Part shown: in pieces, positions 1 through 5,993 of the stretch
How the letters are laid out: the number at the start of each line of letters is the position of its first letter
Numbering within the stretch: the stretch's first letter is position 1
DNA from: Actinomycetota bacterium
Lineage (GTDB): Bacteria > Actinomycetota > Actinomycetes > S36-B12
Assembly: GCA_009700485.1 (NCBI GenBank)
Contig: WLLZ01000030.1
Coordinates: 1 to 17,633, forward strand
Length of the DNA stretch: 17,633 nt
Direction of reading: 5' to 3'
Translations under genes and position numbers: made by a program
The notes under the pieces: model-generated
The model's database searches: none
Told to the model about the DNA's origin: nothing
The model's input: the letters and a program-made list of their open reading frames with translations, nothing else

Positions 1-94
1 ACGCCCGGTTCCATTCCGAACCCGGAAGCTAAGCCTCTCAGCGCCGATGGTACTGCGCGGGTGACTGCGTGGGAGAGTAGGACGCCGCCGGACA
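1..94 (+). rRNA. rrf: 5S ribosomal RNA, 3' part (5' end outside window)
   Basis: The first ~94 bases match the conserved 5S rRNA core and 3' arm: the stretch with cattccgaacccggaagcta, then the AGCGCCGATGGTACTGC segment, then GGGAGAGTAGGACGCCGCCGG at the 3' end. The 5' ~25 bases lie before the window. The exact 3' end (about 93-95) is inferred from where the closing helix with the missing 5' end should finish. Nothing else of the rRNA operon is visible, but a 5S gene followed by a strong hairpin is the usual end of a 16S-23S-5S operon. Confidence 0.95.
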
Positions 95-101
95 ATCTTT
101 C

Positions 102-133
102 GCTAAGGGCCACTCCAAGGAGTGGCCCTTAGC
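102..133 (+). terminator. Terminator-like hairpin after 5S rRNA
   Basis: Bases 102-116 are perfectly complementary to 119-133 (gctaagggccactcc against ggagtggcccttagc). This gives a 14-15 bp stem with a 2-4 nt loop, starting about 8 bases after the 5S end. It is followed by atttcac, without a real T-tract, so it is not a textbook Rho-independent terminator; many actinobacterial terminators lack the U-run. It could also act as a processing site. Its downstream edge is 32 bases before the next start codon, so any promoter for that gene must overlap it, lie upstream, or be absent. Confidence 0.75.
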
Positions 134-165
134 ATTTCACTTGCAAACTGAAAAAGGAGAACTAC

Positions 166-1665
166 GTGGCTGACAGGCGAACCCCTCGAGAAGGTGGGTC
201 CGGTGGCAGCTCGCGCCCGGGGCGACCATCAGGTTCCGGAAAACCTTCCAGCGGTAAGCCCGCTTCGGGGCGACCAGCAAGCGGTAAGCCCGCTTCGGGG
301 CGACCATCAAGCGGTAAGCCGAAGCCTGACCGCTGGGGGACAGATAAGCCACGGGCTGATCGTCCTTCCAGTGATCGTCCGCGCTCGGATAGGCCGACCA
401 GTGGTAAGCCCGCTTCGGGGCGACCATCAGGTGATCGATCGAGTTCAGATCGGCCGGCCAGTAACCGCTCCTGGAGTGACAAGCCGCGCACTGATCGCCC
501 TCGTACCGATACCTGGGGGAGTGACAAGCCTCGTAGTGATCGCCCGCGTTCGGATCGTCCGTCGAGTGATCGCCCGCGTTCGGATCGTCCGTCCAGTGAT
601 CGGCCTCGTTCGGATCGCCCGTCTAGTGACAGGTCGCGCTCTGGTCGTCCCTCGAGTGATCGCCCGCGTTCGGATCGCCCGTCTAGTGACAGGTCGCGCT
701 CTGGTCGTCCCTCGAGTGATCGCCCGCGTTCGGATCGTCCGTCGAGTGATCGGCCTCGTTCAGATCGTCCGTCGAGTGATCGGCCTCGTTCGGATCGTCC
801 AAGTGGGGATCGTTCTTGGAGTGATAAGCCGCGAAGTGACCGCCCGTCTAGTGACAGGTCGCGTTCGGATCGCCCGTCGAGTGATCGTCCCTGGAACGAT
901 CGTCCACGTACGGATCGTCAAATCCCGGACCGCCCACTCTCAGATCGCCCACGCGACCCGCAGATTCCAGATGAGATTACCGCTGAACAACTTGACCGTT
1001 CGGTGCTCTTAGAGCTTCGTACGTTGCCTGATGGTCTGGCTGAAATCGTTGCGCGTCACTTAGTCGCGGCAGATTTGGCCATGGCCGCCGACGATGTAGA
1101 ACTAGCTATGGCGCACATCGAGGCCGCTAGGCGTAGAGCAGGTCGTGTTGCCGCGGTGCGCGAAGCCGCTGGCGTCGCTGCCTACAAGGCCGGTAAGTTC
1201 CCCGAAGCAATATCGGAGTTGCGCACGGCTCGTCGCATGACTGGATCAAATGCGTTTATCCCGATGATCGCCGATTGCGAGCGCGGCTTGGGTAGACCAC
1301 AAAAGGCGCTCGATCTAATAAAGACCACTAATACAAAGACCCTTGATGATGAAACTCGTGCTGAACTCTTGATCGTTGGGGCAGGCGCACGTGCTGATCT
1401 AGGCCAACTTGATGCTGCTGTTGTCACCTTGCAGGTTCCAGAGCTAACGAAGTTGCGCCCGGGCACCGCAAGGGCGCGACTGCAGTATGCGTATTCGGAT
1501 TTCTTGGCTCAGGTAGGGAGAACTACTGAAGCTTGGGAGTGGATGGAACGCGCTGCGGCCTCTGATATTGACGGGGCTACAGACGCGGCCGAACGTTGCG
1601 AGGAATTCGCGGGTATTGCCTTTACTGAGGAGATTGGTTCTCCTGCTGATCCAGCCAACGACTGA
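166..1665 (+). CDS. Repeat-rich Arg/Asp/Ser/Pro protein with C-terminal TPR-like domain
   Basis: 499 residues, GTG start, with AGGAG at 155-159 and a 6 nt gap. Residues 1 to ~265 are low complexity: first GKPASGRPSS-type repeats, then many copies of DRPRSDRPSS. Arg and Asp alternate, so the tract is a highly charged, near-neutral polyampholyte and surely disordered. Residues ~270-485 are all-helical with TPR-like spacing, including AAYKAGKFPEAISELRTARR and RADLGQLDAAVVTLQ. There is no signal peptide or membrane segment. Actinobacteria commonly encode a TPR protein with an Arg/Asp-rich N-terminus near this locus, but I know no proven function. Charged disordered tails of this kind often bind RNA or ribosomal partners; that is only a suggestion here. 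The gene directly follows an rRNA operon and its 3' end overlaps the opposing hydrolase by 44 bases. Confidence 0.85.
   Translation: MADRRTPREGGSGGSSRPGRPSGSGKPSSGKPASGRPASGKPASGRPSSGKPKPDRWGTDKPRADRPSSDRPRSDRPTSGKPASGRPSGDRSSSDRPASNRSWSDKPRTDRPRTDTWGSDKPRSDRPRSDRPSSDRPRSDRPSSDRPRSDRPSSDRSRSGRPSSDRPRSDRPSSDRSRSGRPSSDRPRSDRPSSDRPRSDRPSSDRPRSDRPSGDRSWSDKPRSDRPSSDRSRSDRPSSDRPWNDRPRTDRQIPDRPLSDRPRDPQIPDEITAEQLDRSVLLELRTLPDGLAEIVARHLVAADLAMAADDVELAMAHIEAARRRAGRVAAVREAAGVAAYKAGKFPEAISELRTARRMTGSNAFIPMIADCERGLGRPQKALDLIKTTNTKTLDDETRAELLIVGAGARADLGQLDAAVVTLQVPELTKLRPGTARARLQYAYSDFLAQVGRTTEAWEWMERAAASDIDGATDAAERCEEFAGIAFTEEIGSPADPAND
251..430 (+). repeat. 30-bp coding repeats, Gly-Lys-Pro-Ala type
   Basis: A 30-base unit beginning gcggtaagcccgcttcgggg occurs at 251-280 and 281-310 in near-perfect tandem. 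A partial unit starts at 311. A further nearly identical copy stands alone at 401-430, about 90 bases away. The unit is in frame and encodes the GKPASGRPSS motif of the disordered domain. The near identity at synonymous positions points to recent duplication or gene conversion rather than selection on the protein alone. Confidence 0.85.
541..810 (+). repeat. Nine tandem 30-bp coding units, Asp-Arg-Pro type
   Basis: From 541 the sequence runs in exact 30-base steps for about nine units, consensus near cgcccgcgttcggatcgtcc plus gtcgagtgat, encoding DRPRSDRPSS. A higher-order period of 60 is visible: 601-660 and 661-720 differ at only two positions (603 and 606 against 663 and 666). Degenerate units continue to ~920. 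Because the period is a multiple of three, gain or loss of units keeps the frame, so length variation between strains is expected. Confidence 0.9.
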
Positions 1666-2566
1666 TACCCATCACATTGGCTTGCACGCTTGAGAGGTCT
1701 TCGTAAGTCGTGACTCGATCGGGGTCGGCGTAGAAGTCCATATTACGTACTCGATCGCGTTCTTTCACTAGAGCCACTGCGTGATCGATATCTGGTGACT
1801 GTGATCTGGCCTCACGTACTGCTTCAACCCAGTAGCAAAGTTCGGCTTCAGATTCAGCGAGCACATCGTGGACGGCCGTCACGGGGCCGTAGTGGGAGAA
1901 AAGAAGGCGTTCGGCACCCGCGTCGCGCATGCGTGCCAAAGATGTGAGCGCGAGGTCAAGGTCAAAATCTGGCGGTGGGGTAGCAGGGCGCACCTGCGCG
2001 GTTTGCTGCACATAAACACCGGCTGCATCGCCGGTATAGAGGTCACCGGTCTGTGAATCGAGTAGTCCAACGTGGTGCGAGGCGTGACCTGGGTTATGGA
2101 ACGTCGTCAGCACCCGGCCGTCACCTAAATCTATGCTCCCGGTGTCACCGAGTGAAACGATGCGCTCCACGGGGGTGGGTAAGAGGTCACCAAAGAGGCG
2201 ATCCATTTCGGGGCCGAAAACCCGGTGGGCGCTTGCCACAAGTTTGGTTGGATCAGCGAGATGGCGCGCCCCTTTTTCATGTACCACGATGGTGGCATTG
2301 GGGAAGGCCGTGGCGAGATCACCAACGCCGCCGGCATGATCAAGATGGATATGGGTTACCACAATCGTGGCCAAATCCGCGGCATCGATACCAAGTTGGC
2401 GAAGTGAGTCAACGACCATCGGGGCTGATCTCGCGGTGCCAGTTTCGACCAAACAGGGCTTACTCGATCTGATGAGGTAACTGGCGGTAATACCAGCATG
2501 CCCCCCCATTTGAGTATCAATTTCAAATACTTCATCGCCGAGGGCGGTAGTTATTGGGTTTCCCAC
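1622..2566 (-). CDS. Metallo-beta-lactamase-fold hydrolase
   Basis: 314 residues. Metal-binding motifs are complete: H72-x-H74-x-D76-H77 in the THIHLDH motif, H161 in NPGH, D180 in TGD and H225 in FSHYG, the full di-metal set of the family. Residues ~1-230 form the MBL domain; the rest is a helical C-terminal extension like that of glyoxalase II-type relatives. There is no signal peptide, so it is probably cytosolic. The substrate cannot be read from the sequence; small thioesters or related esters are typical. I chose the GTG at 2566 because the first strand (VFEID) lies before the next ATG (2509); neither has a clear Shine-Dalgarno. It is the only minus-strand gene here, convergent with the repeat/TPR gene and divergent from the SSB-like gene. 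Confidence 0.88.
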   Translation of the reverse strand: MGNPITTALGDEVFEIDTQMGGHAGITASYLIRSSKPCLVETGTARSAPMVVDSLRQLGIDAADLATIVVTHIHLDHAGGVGDLATAFPNATIVVHEKGARHLADPTKLVASAHRVFGPEMDRLFGDLLPTPVERIVSLGDTGSIDLGDGRVLTTFHNPGHASHHVGLLDSQTGDLYTGDAAGVYVQQTAQVRPATPPPDFDLDLALTSLARMRDAGAERLLFSHYGPVTAVHDVLAESEAELCYWVEAVREARSQSPDIDHAVALVKERDRVRNMDFYADPDRVTTYEDLSSVQANVMGISRWLDQQENQSPQ

Positions 2567-2601
2567 AGGCTAAGTGTGAGGTGTCAAGGCCTGCACAGCA
2601 A

Positions 2602-2628
2602 GTGAATTGGCTAATGCGGTCTATTCAC
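2602..2628. promoter_or_regulatory. Inverted repeat GTGAAT-N15-ATTCAC in divergent spacer
   Basis: The 132-base region between the divergent hydrolase and SSB-like genes must hold the control elements for both. GTGAAT at 2602-2607 is mirrored exactly by ATTCAC at 2623-2628, 21 bases apart centre to centre (two helical turns). That spacing suits a dimeric regulator, but a 6-bp match is short and could be chance. I could not place convincing -35/-10 pairs for either gene here. Confidence 0.25.
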
Positions 2629-2652
2629 GAATACGACACAGTCGAATTCCGC

Positions 2653-2669
2653 TGCCAGAGTTACTGGCA
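2653..2669. promoter_or_regulatory. 17-nt palindrome/hairpin upstream of SSB-like gene
   Basis: TGCCAG-agtta-CTGGCA is a perfect 6-bp inverted repeat with a 5-base centre, ending 29 bases before the ATG. The right arm can also pair with CCAG at 2674-2677, giving two mutually exclusive hairpins if transcribed. It may be an operator or a leader structure; the sequence alone cannot decide. Confidence 0.3.
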
Positions 2670-2698
2670 CCTACCAGGCATCTGACTTAGGAGCGTCC

Positions 2699-3058
2699 AT
2701 GGCAAATAAAACCTCCGCCACCCTTGACGGGCCAGGTTCACGCAATGAGGTCAACCTCATTGGCAGGTTGGGCAACTCAATTGAGGCGCGTCAACTACCC
2801 AGTGGTGATGTCATCACTGTATTTTCGGTAATTATTGACCGCCCGGTTCGTGAGCAATGGGGCCGCACGAAAGTAGATACGATCGCATGTCAGGCGATGC
2901 GATCACCGATTATTGCTCGCTTGGCACTGTTAGATCCGGGGCAATGGATTGAAGTGCAAGGGGTGTTGCGTCGCAGGTTTTGGAGAGCAGGTACTGGGTT
3001 GGCGAGTTCCATGGAAGTTGAGGCGCGAAGGCTGGTGCGGTTTAAATTGGCGCCGTAG
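2699..3058 (+). CDS. Short SSB-like single-stranded DNA-binding protein
   Basis: 119 residues, ATG start with AGGAG at 2689-2693 and a 5 nt gap. The OB-fold signature runs from NEVNLIGRLG (16-25) through PSGDVITVFSV (34-44) and TKVDTIACQA (58-67) to GQWIEVQGVLRRRFW (81-95), following the order of bacterial SSB strands. Family proteins bind ssDNA during replication, repair or uptake. The protein stops right after the OB fold, so it lacks the Gly/Pro-rich linker and the acidic DDDIPF-type tip by which main SSBs recruit partners. It is thus likely a secondary paralogue (SsbB-like), with the essential ssb elsewhere, probably in the rpsF-rpsR region. Its position beside tlyA-recN suggests a repair or recombination link, but that is inference. 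Confidence 0.82.
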   Translation: MANKTSATLDGPGSRNEVNLIGRLGNSIEARQLPSGDVITVFSVIIDRPVREQWGRTKVDTIACQAMRSPIIARLALLDPGQWIEVQGVLRRRFWRAGTGLASSMEVEARRLVRFKLAP

Positions 3059-3117
3059 CCGCAGTGCGAATTTAAGCGCAGCCGCCTGCGCCGCGTGCAG
3101 CGCTCGGGCCCACCTAG

Positions 3118-3123
3118 CATAAT
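3118..3123 (+). promoter_or_regulatory. Probable -10 element for leaderless start of TPR gene
   Basis: CATAAT, one base from TATAAT, lies six bases before the GTG at 3130, the spacing at which transcription would begin at the start codon itself. The GTG has only gggg one base upstream, too close for a Shine-Dalgarno, which favours leaderless initiation, common in Actinobacteria. No good -35 is visible. An overlapping TAGCAT (3115-3120) is an alternative. Confidence 0.45.
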
Positions 3124-3129
3124 AGGGGC

Positions 3130-3606
3130 GTGTCAAGCTGCGAATCCAGTCTTGCCGGCCCAACCGGCAGCCCATACGAGTGGTATCAGCGGGCTCAAGA
3201 CCTATTGGCTTCGGGTAACAGTGATGCAGCAGCACAACTACTCGAACGCCTACTCGAGGCCGAACCCGGCTCCCGGTCAGTACTTGAGGCGTATGCCAGA
3301 GCGGTATTTGATGCGCGGCGCTATGGAGATGCGGTCTCCGCATTTGGAGCACTGTTGGAGGTTGCTCCAGACGATGACTACGCGCATTTTGGGATGGGAA
3401 TGTCACTTTGGCGCCAGCAGGAATTCGTCCTCGCCCGCGACCATCTATCAATGGCATTTGTGATGCGCCCTGATCGCACCGAATACGGCAAAGCCCTCAG
3501 CCAGGTCAAGGCCACTTTGCGGGCTCGGGCAGCTGATCAGCTCCCTCTGAACGGGCCACTTAGTGGGCAACCAATCATTGATGTGTACGGGGTCGATGAG
3601 TCATGA
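3130..3606 (+). CDS. Tetratricopeptide repeat protein
   Basis: 158 residues. About three TPR-like helical pairs run from ~18 to ~119, including EWYQRAQDLLASGNSDAAAQ, VLEAYARAVFDARRYGDAVS and AHFGMGMSLWRQQEFVLARD, each followed by a Pro or acidic turn as in TPRs. The C-terminal ~35 residues are not TPR. There is no signal peptide; it is likely a cytosolic adaptor. It opens the tight cluster that runs to recN, and its stop overlaps the next ATG (ATGA, 3603-3606), so it is translationally coupled to the phosphatase. A TPR gene precedes this phosphatase in other actinobacteria as I recall. The partner protein is unknown. Confidence 0.85.
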   Translation: MSSCESSLAGPTGSPYEWYQRAQDLLASGNSDAAAQLLERLLEAEPGSRSVLEAYARAVFDARRYGDAVSAFGALLEVAPDDDYAHFGMGMSLWRQQEFVLARDHLSMAFVMRPDRTEYGKALSQVKATLRARAADQLPLNGPLSGQPIIDVYGVDES

Positions 3607-4433
3607 GTTCATCTTTGCCCGAACTATTCGATTTGTTGCTCTTTGACCTTGATGGCGTCGTGTATATCGGCCCACATGCGGTACCCGGTGCCATTGAAGG
3701 CATTAGGGCGGCCCACGAGCAGGGGGTGCGGTGTTGCTACATCACTAACAATGCATCGCGTACCCCGGGCGAGGTGACCGAACACTTGCAAGGTTTGGGT
3801 ATTCAGACAAGTGCAAGTGATGTCGTTACCTCCGCACAGGCCGGGGTGTCGTTACTGGCTGACCTCGTCCCACCGCGGAGTCGAATTTTGGCCATCGGAG
3901 GTCCGGGGGTATTCGAGGCTTTACGCGAACGTGAATTTGTTCCGGTGGAGTCCGCTGACGATTCACCTGTTGGGGTTTTACAGGGCATCGGGATGGATTT
4001 AAATTGGCGGGCTTTGACCGAGGCCACTTTTGCCATCGCCGCAGGATTGCCTTGGGTTGCAACTAATTTGGATTCGACTTTCCCGACCCCGCGGGGGTTG
4101 GCTCCCGGCAACGGCTCGATGGTTGAGGCAGTTGCACATGCCACCGGCCGTAGGCCAGATGGAGTTGGGGGCAAGCCGGAGCCGGCGCTGCTGTTGGAGG
4201 CACTCGCCCGCACCGGAGCCACCCGACCACTGATGATCGGTGATCGCCTTGATACCGATATTGCCGCGGGCAACCGGTTGGGGATGGCTACTTTGCTGGT
4301 CATGACCGGGGTAACTAGTGAAAGTCAGCTCGCAGGTGCTACCGGGCTTGAGGAGCCAACCTATGTGGCACCAAACCTTTCGTGCTTGAGTGCCGGGACC
4401 TCATGGGAGCACCTCAAATGGGTGAAGGGGTAA
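3603..4433 (+). CDS. HAD-IIA family sugar/glycerol phosphate phosphatase
   Basis: 276 residues. HAD motif I is LLFDLDGVVY (12-21, nucleophile D15 and general acid D17), motif II is ITNN (47-50), motif III is K191 in GGKPEP, motif IV is GDRLDTDIAAG (213-223). The large cap between motifs II and III is the NagD-like C2 type. The M. tuberculosis protein in the same position, Rv1692, is reported as a glycerol-3-phosphate phosphatase, so release of glycerol from glycerol 3-phosphate is the best guess; other sugar phosphates remain possible. At 276 residues it is shorter than that homologue (about 350), lacking much of the C-terminal extension. Cytosolic. Start ATG overlaps the TPR stop by four bases. 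Confidence 0.9.
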   Translation: MSSSLPELFDLLLFDLDGVVYIGPHAVPGAIEGIRAAHEQGVRCCYITNNASRTPGEVTEHLQGLGIQTSASDVVTSAQAGVSLLADLVPPRSRILAIGGPGVFEALREREFVPVESADDSPVGVLQGIGMDLNWRALTEATFAIAAGLPWVATNLDSTFPTPRGLAPGNGSMVEAVAHATGRRPDGVGGKPEPALLLEALARTGATRPLMIGDRLDTDIAAGNRLGMATLLVMTGVTSESQLAGATGLEEPTYVAPNLSCLSAGTSWEHLKWVKG

Positions 4434-4473
4434 CGTGGTCTTCACCGTCGGCTTGTTAGCCGCACCGGCACTT

Positions 4474-4478
4474 GGAGG
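4474..4478 (+). promoter_or_regulatory. Shine-Dalgarno that fixes the phasin-like start
   Basis: GGAGG followed by a 5-base gap to ATG at 4484. An in-frame TTG at 4472 overlaps this site and would use it as coding sequence, so the ATG is preferred. Confidence 0.85.
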
Positions 4479-4483
4479 AATTG

Positions 4484-4939
4484 ATGTTTGAAGACCTGCG
4501 AGGCTATTTGCAGATGGCCAGCGGCCTCACTGAAGTTACCGCAGCAAAAGCCAAAGAGATTGCGATGGCACTGGTTAGTCAAGGCTTAAATATGTCCGCG
4601 AAAGCGCCTGATGTGGTTGGGCAGGTGCAGGAGCTGGCAGATGATCTCGTAAGCACCAGCAAAGAGAACCGCGAAATGCTGCTGGGCCTGATTCGTTCTG
4701 AGGTTGATCGCGCGGTAGGGCGCATGGGCTTTGTGCGCGAGGATGAACTCGCAGCACTTCGGCGCCATGTGCAGCGCCTCGAGCAGCAGTTGCTTGATCT
4801 AAAGTCTGGTGCGGGCGATAATGCGCCGACGCAAGCGCCACAACCTCCGGCTAGTGACTCCGCTGCGCCTGCAGACATCCCACTGAAAAAGAAAAAGAAG
4901 AAGGTCGTTGTCGTTAATGAAGGAGATAAGGGTGTCTGA
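4484..4939 (+). CDS. Phasin-like coiled-coil protein with lysine-rich tail
   Basis: 151 residues from the ATG at 4484. Residues 1-~110 are amphipathic helix: an N-terminal part rich in small residues (TEVTAAKAKEIAMALV), then DRAVGRMGFVREDELAALRR and LEQQLLDLK, which resembles the C-terminal coiled coil of PhaF-type phasins and of UbiK/BMFP proteins. Residues ~112-133 are an Ala/Pro/Ser linker. K135-K140 are six consecutive lysines followed by four valines. PhaF phasins bind storage granules with the helix and DNA with a basic tail, so this protein has the same general plan; no polyhydroxyalkanoate gene is present to support that role. A lipid- or membrane-associated accessory role is equally possible. 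It overlaps the next gene by eight bases. Confidence 0.7.
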   Translation: MFEDLRGYLQMASGLTEVTAAKAKEIAMALVSQGLNMSAKAPDVVGQVQELADDLVSTSKENREMLLGLIRSEVDRAVGRMGFVREDELAALRRHVQRLEQQLLDLKSGAGDNAPTQAPQPPASDSAAPADIPLKKKKKKVVVVNEGDKGV

Positions 4940-5156
4940 CGAAGATCTCGAAATTGATGACGTACTAGTACTTGAAGAAGTTAACACCGAGTTAGCGCTG
5001 GCCGTTTGGGAACCAACGGGTGATATCGGCATTGACGCGGCATTAGATGAGTTAACCCAGCTTGAAGATCTGCCACCAGGCGAGCGAATCGCAGTTTATG
5101 AAGGCGTCCATCGGCAGTTGCATCAGCGGCTAGCCGATCTAAGTACCGGCCCGTAG
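4932..5156 (+). CDS. Small conserved actinobacterial protein
   Basis: 74 residues from the GTG at 4932, which has AAGGAG at 4920-4925 and a 6 nt gap; an upstream in-frame TTG at 4908 has no such support. The N-terminus is acidic (SDEDLEIDDVLVLEEV); the C-terminal half, IDAALDELTQLEDLPPGERI then AVYEGVHRQLHQRLADL, forms two predicted helices around a Leu-Pro-Pro turn. It occupies the place of the ~58-residue Rv1693 just before tlyA in M. tuberculosis, whose C-terminal motif I recall as similar. Function unknown. It overlaps the phasin-like stop and ends six bases before tlyA, so all three are probably made together. Confidence 0.8.
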   Translation: MSDEDLEIDDVLVLEEVNTELALAVWEPTGDIGIDAALDELTQLEDLPPGERIAVYEGVHRQLHQRLADLSTGP

Positions 5157-5162
5157 CCGGTA

Positions 5163-5993
5163 ATGGTCCTGCGCCGGCTCGACGCGGAACTGACGAGGCG
5201 GGGGTTGGCTCGTTCGCGTGATCAAGCGCGTGTACTCATCACCGCTGGAAATGTGCTGGTGCGCGGCACGGTAGCGCTGAAGCCCGCCACCCAAGTCGAC
5301 AGTGATGCGTCAATAGTTGTCAATGAGGTTAGTGAAAGTGCGCACTATGTCTCACGCGGTGCCCACAAGCTCATTGGCGCTCTAGAAGCCTTTACTGAGT
5401 TCAAGGTTGACGGTCGCGATGGGCTTGATGCCGGTGCGTCAACCGGCGGGTTTACCCAAGTCTTGCTAGAGCGGGGGATCTCTCGGGTACTGGCCGTGGA
5501 TGTTGGCTATGGCCAGTTGGCGTGGCCGCTGCGCGGTGACCCACGGGTTCACCTAATGGAGCGCACGAACGTCCGTACCTTGGGCGCGGAGAAGTTGCCT
5601 TGGCTGGCGTCGGTGGTAGTTGCCGACCTCTCATTCATCTCCCTACAGGTGGTACTCCCGGCGCTGGTCGCCTGTTCGGCGCCAGCCGCTGACTACCTGG
5701 TGATGGTGAAGCCCCAATTCGAGGTTGGCAAAGAGGCGGTCGGTGCTGGGGTGGTTCGCGATCCAGAGTTGCGGGCGGGTGCGGTGCGGTCGGTGGCACT
5801 GGCGGCAACTGGTCTGGGGCTACGCGTACGTGGGGTGACCGCAAGCCCGCTGCCCGGACCGGCCGGCAATGTGGAGTACTTCCTTTGGCTTGAACAGGTC
5901 GCACCGGGCGATCGAGATAATGAGGATAATGGTTTAAGTGCGACAGCACTTGATGTCGCGATCCACACCGCAGTCGAGGAAGGGCCGGCATGA
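5163..5993 (+). CDS. tlyA: TlyA family 16S/23S rRNA 2'-O-methyltransferase
   Basis: 276 residues. An N-terminal S4 RNA-binding domain (~1-60, LDAELTRRGLARSRDQARVL) is joined by SRGAHKL to a Rossmann methyltransferase. The SAM loop is GLDAGASTGGFT (87-98), followed by AVDVGYGQL (111-119). The FtsJ-like K-D-K-E catalytic set can be placed at K69, D155, K183 and E238. TlyA methylates C1409 of 16S and C1920 of 23S rRNA in mycobacteria, which makes ribosomes sensitive to capreomycin and viomycin; the S4 plus methyltransferase layout supports the same activity. The last ~30 residues are an acidic extension. The start lacks a clear Shine-Dalgarno and probably relies on coupling to the gene ending six bases upstream. 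The stop overlaps nadK (ATGA). Confidence 0.95.
   Translation: MVLRRLDAELTRRGLARSRDQARVLITAGNVLVRGTVALKPATQVDSDASIVVNEVSESAHYVSRGAHKLIGALEAFTEFKVDGRDGLDAGASTGGFTQVLLERGISRVLAVDVGYGQLAWPLRGDPRVHLMERTNVRTLGAEKLPWLASVVVADLSFISLQVVLPALVACSAPAADYLVMVKPQFEVGKEAVGAGVVRDPELRAGAVRSVALAATGLGLRVRGVTASPLPGPAGNVEYFLWLEQVAPGDRDNEDNGLSATALDVAIHTAVEEGPA

Noticed and set aside
137..527. Open frames on the minus strand opposite the repeat region
   Set aside because: Low-complexity repeats with a period divisible by three keep several frames open; these have no ribosome site and only mirror the repeats.
251..810. Regular 30-bp repeats resembling a CRISPR array
   Set aside because: Units are directly tandem without unique spacers, stay in frame and encode a continuous protein; no cas genes are near.
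194..1012. 272-codon plus-strand frame inside the repeat/TPR gene
   Set aside because: Same repeat artefact: it consists of Arg/Val/Ile repeats, loses coherence beyond the array, and has no ribosome site of its own.
3076..3091. GCGCAG-ccgc-CTGCGC hairpin as a terminator after the SSB-like gene
   Set aside because: Only a 6-bp stem, with no T-tract, in GC-rich sequence; likely chance, though weak termination cannot be excluded.
4472..4474. TTG as the start of the phasin-like gene
   Set aside because: It overlaps the GGAGG that is correctly spaced for ATG 4484.
4883..4905. A-rich lysine codons as a programmed frameshift site
   Set aside because: The next gene lies in the +1 frame, not the -1 frame expected from A-run slippage, and it has its own Shine-Dalgarno and start.
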